Source: Pseudomonadota bacterium (GTDB lineage Bacteria; Myxococcota_A; Polyangia; Haliangiales; Haliangiaceae). Taken from it: a stretch of DNA of 35,636 nt. Shown here piece after piece: positions 17,722 through 26,303 of this stretch. The DNA is taken from contig JAEWJO010000055.1 of assembly GCA_023386455.1 (NCBI GenBank), forward strand, positions 1 to 35,636, written 5' to 3'. How positions within the stretch are numbered: position 1 is the stretch's first letter; the number at the start of each line of letters is the position of its first letter. Under the pieces are notes generated by a model that was not told the DNA's origin, made no database searches, and saw nothing but the letters and a program-made list of their open reading frames with translations. The translations under genes were made by a program, and so were the position numbers.

Positions 17722-17784
17722 GTTAGGAAGCGAGCGCCCCCGCACACTTGCGCGCCGTGCGACCTTGCGGAAAAGTCGCAAGTG

Positions 17785-18378
17785 ATGCGCTACGCCCTCG
17801 TCTTGATTGCTCTGATCGCCGCCTGCGGTCCGCGGCCCAAACAGCCCGGTTTCTATCAAAACTTCCCGGACCCACGCGGGCGGGAGCTGACGCTCGGCGT
17901 CGGTGACCTGCTGTCGATCAACGTGTGGGATCAAAAGGATCTCAATACCGAGGCGACCGTGCGCCCCGACGGGACGATCACGATCCCGCTCGTCGGCGAC
18001 ATCAAGGCGGTCGGCCAGACGCCGAGCGCGCTGCGCGAGAAGATCAAGGCGTCGCTCGCGAACTACGTGAAGCTCGGCGGCGGCAACGAGATCACGGTCG
18101 CGGTGAAGACGTTCGTCAGCTACCGCTTCACCGTGCAGGGCGAGGTCTCGCGTCCCGGCCAGTACTCGAGCATCAACTACATCCAGGTCTCCGATGCGAT
18201 CGCGCAGGCCGGCGGCCCGACGCGGTTCGCGAAGCGGAGCGAGATGGTGCTGATGCGCAAGGATCCGAAGACGGGCGAGACGGTCTCGATCCCGCTCGAC
18301 TACGACCTGATCGCGTCGGGCAAGCGCCCCGACATGAACATCTGGATCCTCGCCGACGACGTCATCTACGCGCCCTGA
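17785..18378 (+). CDS. Short polysaccharide export lipoprotein (Wza-like)
   Basis: A 197-residue lipoprotein (MRYALVLIALIAACGPRP; lipid-anchored C14). The mature part has the polysaccharide biosynthesis/export domain (LTLGVGDLLSINVWDQKDLNTEATVRPDGTITIPLVGDIKAVGQTPSALREKIKASLANYV) and one SLBB-like domain (YRFTVQGEVSRPGQYSSINYIQVSDAIAQAGGPTRFAKRSEMVLMR). This is about half the length of E. coli Wza, with no C-terminal membrane helix. Short versions are common in Myxococcota. No polysaccharide copolymerase or glycosyltransferase lies nearby. Its 3' end overlaps the TerC gene by 13 bp. Confidence 0.93.
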   Translation: MRYALVLIALIAACGPRPKQPGFYQNFPDPRGRELTLGVGDLLSINVWDQKDLNTEATVRPDGTITIPLVGDIKAVGQTPSALREKIKASLANYVKLGGGNEITVAVKTFVSYRFTVQGEVSRPGQYSSINYIQVSDAIAQAGGPTRFAKRSEMVLMRKDPKTGETVSIPLDYDLIASGKRPDMNIWILADDVIYAP

Positions 18379-19313
18379 TGTACCGGGCGCACGCCGGCCC
18401 GGCGGTCGCGCCGATTCGCGCGAACGCTGAACACGACCGCGATCGTGATGCAGGCCGCGATCACACCGACCGAGACGAGCGGCGGAACGTGGACCCACTT
18501 CGATAGCAGCAGCTTGCAACCGGCGAACGCGAGGACCGCGGCGAGCCCGAAGCGCAGGTAGCGCAGATCTGCGAGCAGGCCGGCGAGCACGACGTAGAGC
18601 GCGCGCAGGCCGAGGATCGCGAGCAGGTTCGAGCTGTAGATGATGAAGGTGTCGGTCGACACCGCGAACGCCGCGGGCACCGAGTCGATCGCGAACACGA
18701 TGTCCGTGAGCTCGATCGCGATCAGCGCGAGGAGCAGCGGCGTCGCGACGCGCTTGCCGTCGACGTGCGTCACGAACTTGTGGCCGTCGAGCTGGCGCGT
18801 CCACGGCACCTTGCGCTCGAGCCACAGCAGCACCTTGTTCTCCCCTTCTGCCTCTGGCTCCTTGAGCAGCTTCAGCGCGGCGATCACGAGGATCGCGCCG
18901 AACACGTACAGGATCGAGTGCCACTCCTTGACGGCCGCGGCACCGACGAAGATCAGCAGGCCGCGCGTGACGATCGCACCGGCGATGCCCCACGTGAGCA
19001 CGCGGCGCTGTTCCGTCACCGGGATGCGCAGCGACGCGAACACGAGCAGGAACACGAACAGGTTATCGACGGACAGGCTCTTCTCGAGCAGGTACGCCGC
19101 GAGGAACTGCTCGCCGGCCGCCGCACCGAACCGCACGGCGACGAACACGTTGAACGCGAGCGCGACACCGATCCAGCCGAGGCTCCAGGCGAGCGCTCGC
19201 TTCCGGGAATCGACGTGGCTACCGCGATGAGCGAAGAGATCGATCGAGATCGAGACTACGAGAACGAGTGCCAGCAGGGCCCACGCCCATGCCGGCACGT
19301 TGATGGACGACAT
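18366..19313 (-). CDS. TerC family integral membrane protein
   Basis: A 315-residue protein with about nine membrane helices. TerC/Alx hallmarks are visible: AAYLLEKSLSVDNLFVFLLVFASLRIP and LLLALIAIELTDIVFAIDSVPAAFAVSTDTFIIYSSNLLAILGLRALY, with the acidic residues that line the metal path. Family members export Mn2+ or take part in tellurite and pH stress. The ATG at 19311-19313 has GGAGG 5 bases upstream and is preferred over a GTG two codons earlier. The small secreted-protein gene lies 41 bp upstream on the same strand. Confidence 0.94.
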   Translation of the reverse strand: MSSINVPAWAWALLALVLVVSISIDLFAHRGSHVDSRKRALAWSLGWIGVALAFNVFVAVRFGAAAGEQFLAAYLLEKSLSVDNLFVFLLVFASLRIPVTEQRRVLTWGIAGAIVTRGLLIFVGAAAVKEWHSILYVFGAILVIAALKLLKEPEAEGENKVLLWLERKVPWTRQLDGHKFVTHVDGKRVATPLLLALIAIELTDIVFAIDSVPAAFAVSTDTFIIYSSNLLAILGLRALYVVLAGLLADLRYLRFGLAAVLAFAGCKLLLSKWVHVPPLVSVGVIAACITIAVVFSVRANRRDRRAGVRPVHQGA

Positions 19314-19354
19314 GTCCACCTCCGGGATGAAGGGTCAATCGAACGAGAGCGGAC

Positions 19355-19609
19355 TCAGTCGACTGCCGTACGCGGAGGACGAAATACGTTCGTGCCCCCG
19401 TTCGAGGCGGGCATCGCCTGCTCGTCGAACGCGATCGGGAGCGAGGTGCGCGGCTGCGCGACCGGCTCCGCGATCGGCTCCATGACCGGAGGATCGTCGT
19501 TCAGGATGTCAGCAACATCCGCTTGTCCCGGTAGGTCGATCGGCATGGCGTTGGCACCTGCTGCGGTCAGCAGCAAGACCACCAGCGCGATCCAGATCCG
19601 GGCAACCAC
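19355..19609 (-). CDS. Small secreted protein of unknown function
   Basis: An 84-residue frame with a convincing signal peptide (MVARIWIALVVLLLTAAGANA) followed by an acidic, Pro-rich, unstructured mature part of about 63 residues (PIDLPGQADVADILNDDPPVMEPIAEPVAQP ... GGTNVFRPP). The start is a GTG at 19607-19609 without a clear ribosome binding site. It lies upstream of the TerC gene on the same strand. No family is recognised; it is kept because the signal peptide and codon pattern are good. Confidence 0.55.
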   Translation of the reverse strand: MVARIWIALVVLLLTAAGANAMPIDLPGQADVADILNDDPPVMEPIAEPVAQPRTSLPIAFDEQAMPASNGGTNVFRPPRTAVD

Positions 19610-19740
19610 GCGGGGAGTCTAGCGCAACCGCTTGCAATGTGCTGTTGCAGGGTCTGCGCCATCTGGCCGATCCCACGGCGGTTTCGGATCGCGCGGGTTC
19701 GCACGTTGCGGCGAACCACCTGGCGCGCTCCCGCGCACTG

Positions 19741-19788
19741 CCGGCGACCACCCGCAGCACGCGGGCGTGGCGCGCCACGTCACGCCGG
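19741..19788. promoter_or_regulatory. Nested inverted repeats upstream of the TonB receptor
   Basis: CGTGGCGCGCCACG at 19766-19779 is a perfect 14 bp palindrome, 40 bp upstream of the receptor ATG. It is flanked by CCGGCG (19741-19746) and CGCCGG (19783-19788), which could pair as an outer stem, and CCCGC/GCGGG (19751-19755, 19761-19765) could form a small inner one. It could be a repressor operator or a structured leader. It lacks the conserved boxes of a cobalamin riboswitch. Confidence 0.35.
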
Positions 19789-19819
19789 AATGGTTGGTGC
19801 AACGCAGCGCACCTCGTCG

Positions 19820-21847
19820 ATGAAGCGCTCCGTTGCCCTCGCCGCGATCGCGTTGCACGCCCCGACCGCCGCGGCCGAGCCATCGGTCACGGCACCCGGC
19901 GAGACGATCGTCGTCACGGGCCTTCGGTTGCCCCGGTCGGTGAAGGATGTCCCGGCCGCGGTCACCGTCCTCGAGCGCGACGACATCGTGCGCGCGCCGG
20001 CCCGATTGACCGACGACGTCCTGCGTGCGCTGCCATCGGTCGGCACGTTCCGCCGCAGCTCGAGCGCGATCGCCGATCCGACGTCGCAGGGCCTGAACCT
20101 GCGCGGCACCGGTCCGTCGGCCGTCTCGCGCGCCCTCGTCCTTCGCGACGGCGTGCCCGCCAACGATCCGTTCGGCGGCTGGGTGTACTGGCGCGCGTTC
20201 TCGCCGCTCGACCTCGAGCGGGTGGAGGTAGCCCCGAGCGGTGCCTCGGCGCTGTTTGGCGACTTCGCGCTCGGCGGTGTCGTTCAGCTCGTGACACGGC
20301 CGATCGTCGATCGCAGCGCCGAGATCCTCGTCGCCGGAGGCAGTCTCGAGACCGGCCGGATCGCGGCCCGCGCGACCGACCGGCTCGGTGCGTTTGGCCT
20401 CGCGCTCGACGGCGAGCTGTTCCACAGCGCGGGCTATGCGCCGATCGCCTCGGAGCAGCGCGGCGCGATCGATGGTCCCGCCGGTTCCGACCACGCGACG
20501 GTCGGCGCGCGAGTCGAGCACACCCGCGGCCGGACGAGGTCCCACCTGACGGCGCGGTGGTTCCGCGAGGCACTCGACGCGGGCACGTTGCTGACAACCG
20601 CGGACGTCGAGACGCTCGCGCTCGGCGCAGGCGTCGAGGTCACGCGAGCGGCGGGCACGCTTGCGGTCGAGCTGTTCGGCGGCGGCCAGGAGTTTCGTCA
20701 GCAGCGTGCGCGCGTCGCGGCCGATCGCGACACCGCCACGCTCGCGAGCAATCAGCGCACGCCGTCGCGAAACGTCGGCGCGCTCGCGACGTGGACCACG
20801 CGCATCGCAGACGATCACGAGCTCGTGCTCGGCACCGACGCGCGACGCGTGACCGGCGACGCGACCGACGCCTTGAACCCGGCGATGCTCACCGACACGA
20901 CGCTCGTCGAGCGCCGCGCCGGCGGTGAGCAACGCTTCGCCGGGCTGTTCGTCGAGGATGCGTGGCACGCGACGTCGGCCATCGACCTCGCCGTGGCGGT
21001 CCGCCTCGACGGCTGGCAGAACCGCTCCGGCGAGCTCGTGCTCACGCGAGGCAGTGGCGAGCGCGAGATCATGTCGCTGTCCGAGTCGAGCGAGCTGCAG
21101 GTCGATCCGCGCCTCGGCGTGCTCGCCCGGCTGACCGACGCCGTCGCGATCCGTGCGTCGGGCTACCGTGCGTTCCGCGCACCGACGCTGAACGAGCTGT
21201 ACCGGCCCTTTCAGGTCGGCACCGTGCTCACCGCCGCGAATGCGGAGCTCGGCCCCGAGGTGCTCTGGGGCGCCGAGGCCGGCCCGCAGATCGTCGTCGA
21301 CCAGATCGTCGTGAAGGCGACCGGCTTCACCAATCATCTCGCTCACGCGATCGGCAACATCACGCTCCCTGCTCCGCTCGCCGATGGCGCGACGCGCATG
21401 CGGCGCAACTTCGGCACCGCGCGCATCTCGGGCATCGAGCTCGAGGCGAGCTGGCGGCCATCCGCGGCCTGGACGTTCAGCGTTGCCGAGACGTACATGC
21501 ACTCGACGGTCATCGAGGCGCCGGAGTCGCCGATGCTCGTCGGCAAGCGGCTCGCCCAGGATCCGCGCCATCGCGCGACCGGCTCCGTCACGTATACCGG
21601 GCCGCTCGAGGTCACGGCGGTGGCGCGCTACCTCGGGCGACAGTTCGAGGACGATCTCAACACGCTGCCGATCGGTTCGGTCGTCCTCCTCGACGCACGG
21701 ATCGCCCGGACGCTCGGCAGGCGCATCACCGTCTTCGTCGCGGGCGAGAACCTCGCGAACCGGCGATACGTCGTCGGTCGCGCGGGGATCGATACACTCG
21801 GCGCGCCGCGGACTCTCGAGATCGGTGCAGTCCTTGCGACGCGCTAG
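19820..21847 (+). CDS. TonB-dependent outer-membrane receptor
   Basis: A 675-residue receptor. A signal peptide (MKRSVALAAIALHAPTAAA) is followed by a TonB-box-like ETIVVTG and the plug domain (LPRSVKDVPAAVTVLERDDI ... LNLRGTGPSAVSRALVLRDGVPANDPFGGWVYWRAFSPLDLERVEVAPSGASALFGDFALGGVVQLVT). A 22-strand-type barrel follows, with the typical RASGYRAFRAPTLNELYRPF and the end block VFVAGENLANRRYVVGRAGIDTLGAPRTLEIGAVLATR. Such receptors import siderophores, cobalamin or other large ligands. The plug resembles BtuB/vitamin or catecholate receptors only in general terms. The ligand is unknown and no siderophore genes are adjacent. Confidence 0.94.
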   Translation: MKRSVALAAIALHAPTAAAEPSVTAPGETIVVTGLRLPRSVKDVPAAVTVLERDDIVRAPARLTDDVLRALPSVGTFRRSSSAIADPTSQGLNLRGTGPSAVSRALVLRDGVPANDPFGGWVYWRAFSPLDLERVEVAPSGASALFGDFALGGVVQLVTRPIVDRSAEILVAGGSLETGRIAARATDRLGAFGLALDGELFHSAGYAPIASEQRGAIDGPAGSDHATVGARVEHTRGRTRSHLTARWFREALDAGTLLTTADVETLALGAGVEVTRAAGTLAVELFGGGQEFRQQRARVAADRDTATLASNQRTPSRNVGALATWTTRIADDHELVLGTDARRVTGDATDALNPAMLTDTTLVERRAGGEQRFAGLFVEDAWHATSAIDLAVAVRLDGWQNRSGELVLTRGSGEREIMSLSESSELQVDPRLGVLARLTDAVAIRASGYRAFRAPTLNELYRPFQVGTVLTAANAELGPEVLWGAEAGPQIVVDQIVVKATGFTNHLAHAIGNITLPAPLADGATRMRRNFGTARISGIELEASWRPSAAWTFSVAETYMHSTVIEAPESPMLVGKRLAQDPRHRATGSVTYTGPLEVTAVARYLGRQFEDDLNTLPIGSVVLLDARIARTLGRRITVFVAGENLANRRYVVGRAGIDTLGAPRTLEIGAVLATR

Positions 21848-22049
21848 CTCGGGCTCGCCCGTGACCGCTTCGATCCGCCCGCGCGCCGATCATATCGTGC
21901 GCCTGCGCGACAGCTGCCCGTGGCGGCGAGGCAACTCCGCTCGACGACGATGCTTTGGTGCGTGCGAGAACGCCTCGTAGGGCGTGCGTTGCCACCGGAG
22001 TGGAACAGTCGTTGCTGCTGTTGTGGGCACCAACAGAGGAGTGGAGATC

Positions 22050-23021
22050 ATGAAATCTGTCTCGACCTTCCGGAGCACGGCGGACTCCGGCGAACAACAA
22101 CCCCAGGCGGCCCGGATCGCCCGGGGGATGGGCTGGTTCAGCCTCGCGCTCGGCGCCACCGAGCTCGCCATCCCCAGGCTCCTCGCGCGAGCGATCGGTA
22201 TCGAGCCGAGCGTCGCCGTGTCGACGACGATGCGCCTCGCCGGTGTGCGCGAGATCATTGCCGGCGTTGCCGTCCTGACGCAGCCGCGCCGCCCGTTTCC
22301 GATGTGGACGCGCGTCGGCGGCGATGCGATCGATCTTGGCCTGCTCGCGCTCGCTGCGCGTCACCGCACCAGCACGCCGAGGTTTCTCGGGGCCGTCGCG
22401 GCGGTCGCCGGAGCCACGGCACTCGACGTCATCGGCGCGCTCGGCCTCCAGCGCGCTCACGCGGCTGCGAATCGTCCCGTCGTCTATTCCGTGACGATCA
22501 ACAAGCCGCCCGCCGAGGTCTACGCGTTCTACCGCCAGCTCTCGCAGCTGCCGCTGTTCATGGACTACCTCGAGTCGGTGACCGAGAACGACGCGACGCA
22601 CTCGACGTGGACCGCGAAGCTCCCGTTCGGCAAGACCGTCAGCTGGGAGGCGGAGATCACCGACGACGTCCCGGGTCAGATCCTCGCGTGGGAGTCGACC
22701 GAGGACTCGCGGATCAAGACGCGCGGCCGCGTGACGTTCACGACCGCGCCCGGCCGCAAGGCGACCGAGGTCAGGGTCGAGATGGCGCTCGGCTTCACGG
22801 GCATCGGACCGACCGCGAGCCTCGCGAAGTTCTTCGCGAAGCCGCAGATCAAGGGCGACCTCCGCCGGTTCAAGCAGGTGATGGAGACCGGCGAGGTGCT
22901 GTTCTCCGACGCGACCGAGTTCACGAAGCCACATGCGGCGCAACCTCCCGCGGAGGTCATGCGCCGGCCGAACATCTTCGTTCCGAATCCCCCGACCGCT
23001 GAAAAAGGAGTCCGCCGATGA
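22050..23021 (+). CDS. Membrane domain fused to SRPBCC (polyketide cyclase/dehydrase-like) protein
   Basis: A 323-residue protein. Residues about 22-140 hold hydrophobic segments (GMGWFSLALGATELAIPRLLARAIG, GVREIIAGVAVL, DAIDLGLLALAARH, FLGAVAAVAGATALDVIGALGL). Residues 142-295 form an SRPBCC/START-like domain (VVYSVTINKPPAEVYAFYRQLSQLPLFMDYLESVTENDATHSTW ... AWESTEDSRIKTRGRVTFTTAPGRKATEVRVEMAL), which usually binds hydrophobic ligands. The ATG at 22050 has a purine-rich GGAG upstream. Its stop overlaps the dehydrogenase start as ATGA, so it is the first gene of a three-gene operon. The ligand is unknown. Confidence 0.9.
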   Translation: MKSVSTFRSTADSGEQQPQAARIARGMGWFSLALGATELAIPRLLARAIGIEPSVAVSTTMRLAGVREIIAGVAVLTQPRRPFPMWTRVGGDAIDLGLLALAARHRTSTPRFLGAVAAVAGATALDVIGALGLQRAHAAANRPVVYSVTINKPPAEVYAFYRQLSQLPLFMDYLESVTENDATHSTWTAKLPFGKTVSWEAEITDDVPGQILAWESTEDSRIKTRGRVTFTTAPGRKATEVRVEMALGFTGIGPTASLAKFFAKPQIKGDLRRFKQVMETGEVLFSDATEFTKPHAAQPPAEVMRRPNIFVPNPPTAEKGVRR

Positions 23022-24193
23022 GGGCGACCTGCTGGATGGGTAAGAAGCACGTCAGCGTCGAGCGCGTGCCCGATCCCAAGATCATCAACAACCGCGACGC
23101 GATCGTCCGGATCACGGCGACCACCATCTGCGGCTCCGACCTGCACCTCTACAACGGCTTCATGCCGTCGATGCAGAAGGGCGACATCCTCGGCCACGAG
23201 TTCATGGGCGAGGTCGTCGAGGTCGGCAAGGGCGTCAATAACCTCCGGGTCGGCGACCGCGTCGTCGTCCCGTTCGACATCGCGTGCGGCAACTGCGAGC
23301 AGTGCCAGCTCGGCATGTTCTCGTGCTGCGAGAACTCGAACCCGAACGCGTGGCTGCCGGAGAAGCTGATGGGCCACCCGACGTGCGGCGTGTACGGCTA
23401 CGCGCACCTGACCGGTGGCTTTGCCGGCGGTCAGGCCGAGTACGTGCGCGTCCCGTTCGCGGACTTCAATCCGATCAAGGTGCCGTCGCACCTGCCCGAC
23501 GAGAAGGTGCTGTTCCTGTCGGACATCTTCCCGACCGGCTTCATGGGCGCGGACATGTGCGAGATCAATCCTCGCAAGGTGATCGCGGTCTGGGGCGCTG
23601 GCCCCGTCGGTCAGTTCGCGATCGCGAGCGCGCGCATGCTCGGCGCCGAGCGCGTGATCGTCATCGACCGCTTCCCGTACCGCCTGAAGATGGCGATCGA
23701 GAAGGCCGGCGCGACCGACGCGATCAACTACGAGGAGCAGAACGTCCAGGAGGTGCTGCGCGACCTCACCGCCGGCCGCGGTCCCGACGCGTGCATCGAC
23801 TGCGTCGGCCTCGAGGCGCACGGCCACGGCCTGCAGTTCGCGCACGACAACCTGAAGCAGAAGGCGAAGATCCAGATGGACCGGCCGATGGCGGTCCGCG
23901 AGGCGATCATGGCCGTCCGCGGCGGCGGCATCGTGTCGATCATGGGCGTCTACGCCGGCTTCATCGACAAGTTCCCGCTCGGGGCGCTGATGAACCGCGG
24001 CATCACGATCAAGACCGGCCAGTGCCACGTGCAGCGCTACATGAAGTCGCTGCTCGACCGGATCGATCGCGGCGAGATCGATCCGAGCTTCGTCATCTCT
24101 CACACCATGAACCTCGACGATTCGCCGAAGGGCTACGACATGTTCATGCACAAGCAGGACGAGGTCATGAAGATCCTCCTGCGCACCAACTAG
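23018..24193 (+). CDS. Zinc-dependent alcohol/formaldehyde-type dehydrogenase
   Basis: A 391-residue medium-chain dehydrogenase. Catalytic zinc residues are C38 (ICGSD) and H60-E61 (GHEFMG). The structural zinc loop is C90, C93, C96 and C103/C104 (ACGNCEQCQLGMFSCC). The NAD(P)-binding motif is VWGAGPVGQFAI, and an extended insert (KLMGHPTCGVYGYAHLTGGFAGGQAEYVRVPFAD) matches the glutathione-independent formaldehyde dehydrogenase-like branch. It oxidises or reduces an alcohol/aldehyde whose identity is not evident. It overlaps the SRPBCC gene by ATGA and the SDR gene follows 13 bp later. Confidence 0.95.
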   Translation: MRATCWMGKKHVSVERVPDPKIINNRDAIVRITATTICGSDLHLYNGFMPSMQKGDILGHEFMGEVVEVGKGVNNLRVGDRVVVPFDIACGNCEQCQLGMFSCCENSNPNAWLPEKLMGHPTCGVYGYAHLTGGFAGGQAEYVRVPFADFNPIKVPSHLPDEKVLFLSDIFPTGFMGADMCEINPRKVIAVWGAGPVGQFAIASARMLGAERVIVIDRFPYRLKMAIEKAGATDAINYEEQNVQEVLRDLTAGRGPDACIDCVGLEAHGHGLQFAHDNLKQKAKIQMDRPMAVREAIMAVRGGGIVSIMGVYAGFIDKFPLGALMNRGITIKTGQCHVQRYMKSLLDRIDRGEIDPSFVISHTMNLDDSPKGYDMFMHKQDEVMKILLRTN

Positions 24194-24206
24194 AAAGGAC
24201 TGGCCC

Positions 24207-24998
24207 ATGGGAACCGAAGTGAAACGCAAGTTCGCGGTCGTGACCGGCGCATCGTCGGGCATCGGCTTCGAGCTCGCGAAGCAATGTCTCGAGAACGGCT
24301 TCGATGTCCTCGCCGTCGCGGAGAAGGATGTCGATGCGGCGGCGGTCGGCCTCGTCGGCAAGGACGGCACGACCGTGCGCACGCTGCAGGCGGACCTCGC
24401 GACGCGCGAGGGCTGCGAGAAGCTTGCCGCCGCGATCGATCGTCCGGTCGACGCGCTGCTCCTGAACGCCGGTGTCGGCGTCGGCGGCGCGTTCATCGAC
24501 ACCGACCTCGACGCCGAGCTGAAGATGATCGCGCTGAACTGCGGCCACACCGTTCACGTCGCGAAGCGGCTCGTGCCGGCGATGATCGGCCGGGGCTCGG
24601 GGCGCATCCTCATCACCGGCTCGGAGGTCAGCACGTCGCCGAACCCGTACCAGGCCGTCTACGGCGCGACGAAGGCGTTCGTCATGTCGTTCGGCGAGGC
24701 GCTCCGCTACGAGCTCAAGGACAAGGGCGTGACCGTCACCGTGCTGCAGCCGGGCGCGACCGACACCGAGTTCTTCGAGCGCGCCGACCTCCAGGACACG
24801 AAGGTCGGCCAGGCCAAGAAGGATCCGCCGGACCTCGTCGCGAAGCAGGGCTTCGAGGCGATGATGGCGGGCAAGGACTCGGTGCGCGGCGGCGGCTTCA
24901 AGAGTCGGATGCAGACGCTGATGAACGAGATCCTGCCCGAGACGGTCAAGGCCAAGATGGCCGGCGAGCAGACCAAGCCCGGCTCCGCGAAGCACTAG
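24207..24998 (+). CDS. Short-chain dehydrogenase/reductase
   Basis: A 263-residue SDR. The cofactor loop is TGASSGIG (13-20), NAG is at 87-89, the helix-4 Asn is N111, the catalytic Ser is about S139, and the catalytic Y152-x3-K156 lies in VYGATKAF. PGATDTEFF follows the active site. AAGGA-like sequence lies 7 bases before the ATG at 24207. With the zinc dehydrogenase and the SRPBCC protein it forms an operon that probably processes one hydrophobic alcohol, aldehyde or ketone (inference). The C-terminus is Lys-rich. Confidence 0.94.
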   Translation: MGTEVKRKFAVVTGASSGIGFELAKQCLENGFDVLAVAEKDVDAAAVGLVGKDGTTVRTLQADLATREGCEKLAAAIDRPVDALLLNAGVGVGGAFIDTDLDAELKMIALNCGHTVHVAKRLVPAMIGRGSGRILITGSEVSTSPNPYQAVYGATKAFVMSFGEALRYELKDKGVTVTVLQPGATDTEFFERADLQDTKVGQAKKDPPDLVAKQGFEAMMAGKDSVRGGGFKSRMQTLMNEILPETVKAKMAGEQTKPGSAKH

Positions 24999-25026
24999 CG
25001 CCGAAGAAGCGGTAGGATGGCCCCGC

Positions 25027-26052
25027 ATGGGGCCGACCATTCGCTGCAGGCAATGTGGCGAGCAGCTCGAGGTCACCGCCCGGTTCTGCGGCGCGTGTGG
25101 AGCGCCGCTCGTCGATCCGAACATCGAGCGCGTCGTCGGCGGCCGCTACGTCCTGAAGGAGCGGATCGGCGCGGGCTCGCTCGGCGTCGTGTATCGCGCG
25201 GAGCAGCAAGGGCTCGGCCGCAAGCTGGCGATCAAGCTCCTCACCGCCGAGGCCGCGACCGACCCGACCGCCGTTGCGCGGTTCACGCGCGAGGGCGAGC
25301 TGCTCTGCCAGCTGCGCTCCGCCCACACGGTCACGACGTACGAGTTCGGTCGCGACGCCGGCTCGCTCTACATCGCGATGGAGCTCTCGAAGGGCAAGAG
25401 CCTCGCCGAGGTGTTCCAGCGCGAGGGCGCGCTCGACTACCGCCGCGTGCTCCGCATCCTCACCGGCCTGTGCGACTCGCTCGCGGAGGCCCATGCGCTC
25501 GGCGTCATCCACCGCGATCTCAGGCCGGAGAACATCCTGCTCGAGGTGCGGCCGACGAACGCGGACTTCGTCAAGGTGCTCGACTTCGGGCTCGCGAAGC
25601 TCCTGCCCGCGAACCTCGCGCTCTCGCCGGTCGGCCAGACCGTCGGTGCGATCGAGTTCATGTCGCCCGAGCAGCTCCAGGGCAAGCCGATCGACGCGCG
25701 CAGCGATCTCTACGCGCTCGGCGTGCTCGGCTACTTGCTCGTCACCGGCCGGCATCCATTCGGCGATGCGCGCAGCTACGGCGACATGATCGGCGCACAC
25801 GTGTCGCGCGTGCCACCGCCGGCCTCGACGGTGCGACCCGAGCTCGCGCTCTCGAGCGACGTCGACATCATCCTGTCGCGCTGCCTCGAGAAGGACCCGG
25901 AGCGACGCTTCCCCGACGCGACCGCGCTCGCCGCGCTCGTCACCGTGATGCTGCAGGTCGCCGCGCCAAACCATGCGAGCGACACGATCCGGACGCCGGA
26001 GGGCGAAGAGGACACCGCGCTCGGACCGGTTCCGACGAAGAACGATCGCTGA
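25027..26052 (+). CDS. Bacterial Ser/Thr protein kinase with N-terminal zinc ribbon
   Basis: A 341-residue soluble kinase. A zinc ribbon lies at C7-x2-C10 and C21-x2-C24. The kinase domain spans about 41-312: Gly loop GAGSLGVVYRAE (48-59), K70 in LAIKLL, E90 in helix C, catalytic loop H162-R-D-L-R-P-E-N169, DFG at 187-189 and SPEQ at 213-216. The catalytic-loop Lys, usual in Ser/Thr kinases (HRDLKPEN), is R166 here. No membrane helix or sensor domain follows, only a short acidic tail. Such kinases are abundant in Myxococcota. It starts 28 bp after the SDR gene and may share its transcript. Confidence 0.94.
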   Translation: MGPTIRCRQCGEQLEVTARFCGACGAPLVDPNIERVVGGRYVLKERIGAGSLGVVYRAEQQGLGRKLAIKLLTAEAATDPTAVARFTREGELLCQLRSAHTVTTYEFGRDAGSLYIAMELSKGKSLAEVFQREGALDYRRVLRILTGLCDSLAEAHALGVIHRDLRPENILLEVRPTNADFVKVLDFGLAKLLPANLALSPVGQTVGAIEFMSPEQLQGKPIDARSDLYALGVLGYLLVTGRHPFGDARSYGDMIGAHVSRVPPPASTVRPELALSSDVDIILSRCLEKDPERRFPDATALAALVTVMLQVAAPNHASDTIRTPEGEEDTALGPVPTKNDR

Positions 26053-26072
26053 TCCCGGGTCGACTCCACCGG

Positions 26073-26102
26073 GAGCTGCGACTACGTGTTCGTACGCAGC
26101 TC
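26073..26102 (+). terminator. Strong stem-loop after the kinase gene
   Basis: GAGCTGCG (26073-26080) pairs with CGCAGCTC (26095-26102). Inside, after a 2-base bulge (AC), TACG pairs with CGTA around the loop TGTT. This makes a 12 bp stem starting 20 bp after the kinase stop. No U-tract follows, so it may act as a terminator with help, or as an RNA 3'-end protector. The rest of the 251 bp gap up to 26303 shows no other clear element. Confidence 0.5.
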
Positions 26103-26303
26103 GTTCGTGCAGTGTGAAAAATGTACAGGTCCAGCCCGCACGTACTGTCCCGCACGATGAGGCATGAACGCCCGTCTGAATCACCCGCAGGTACGTACGC
26201 TTTGTAAGCGGGACTGGATCTACACGGTCACTCTGTCCGGTCCGTTACGCCCTGGAGCGCATCGCGTATCCGGCGCAGCGGTTGCACGCCATGGGGGCGG
26301 GGT

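Noticed and set aside
19620..19819. Cobalamin riboswitch upstream of the TonB receptor
   Set aside because: I could not find the conserved B12-box-like sequences on either strand; only inverted repeats are present.
19619..21571. Long minus-strand open frame (650 codons) opposite the TonB receptor
   Set aside because: Arg-rich peptide without domains; the plus strand encodes a complete receptor with signal peptide, plug and barrel.
22676..24550. Long minus-strand open frame (624 codons) opposite the dehydrogenase
   Set aside because: Low-complexity Arg/Asp/Val/Leu-rich peptide with no motif; the opposite strand has a full zinc dehydrogenase with all metal ligands.
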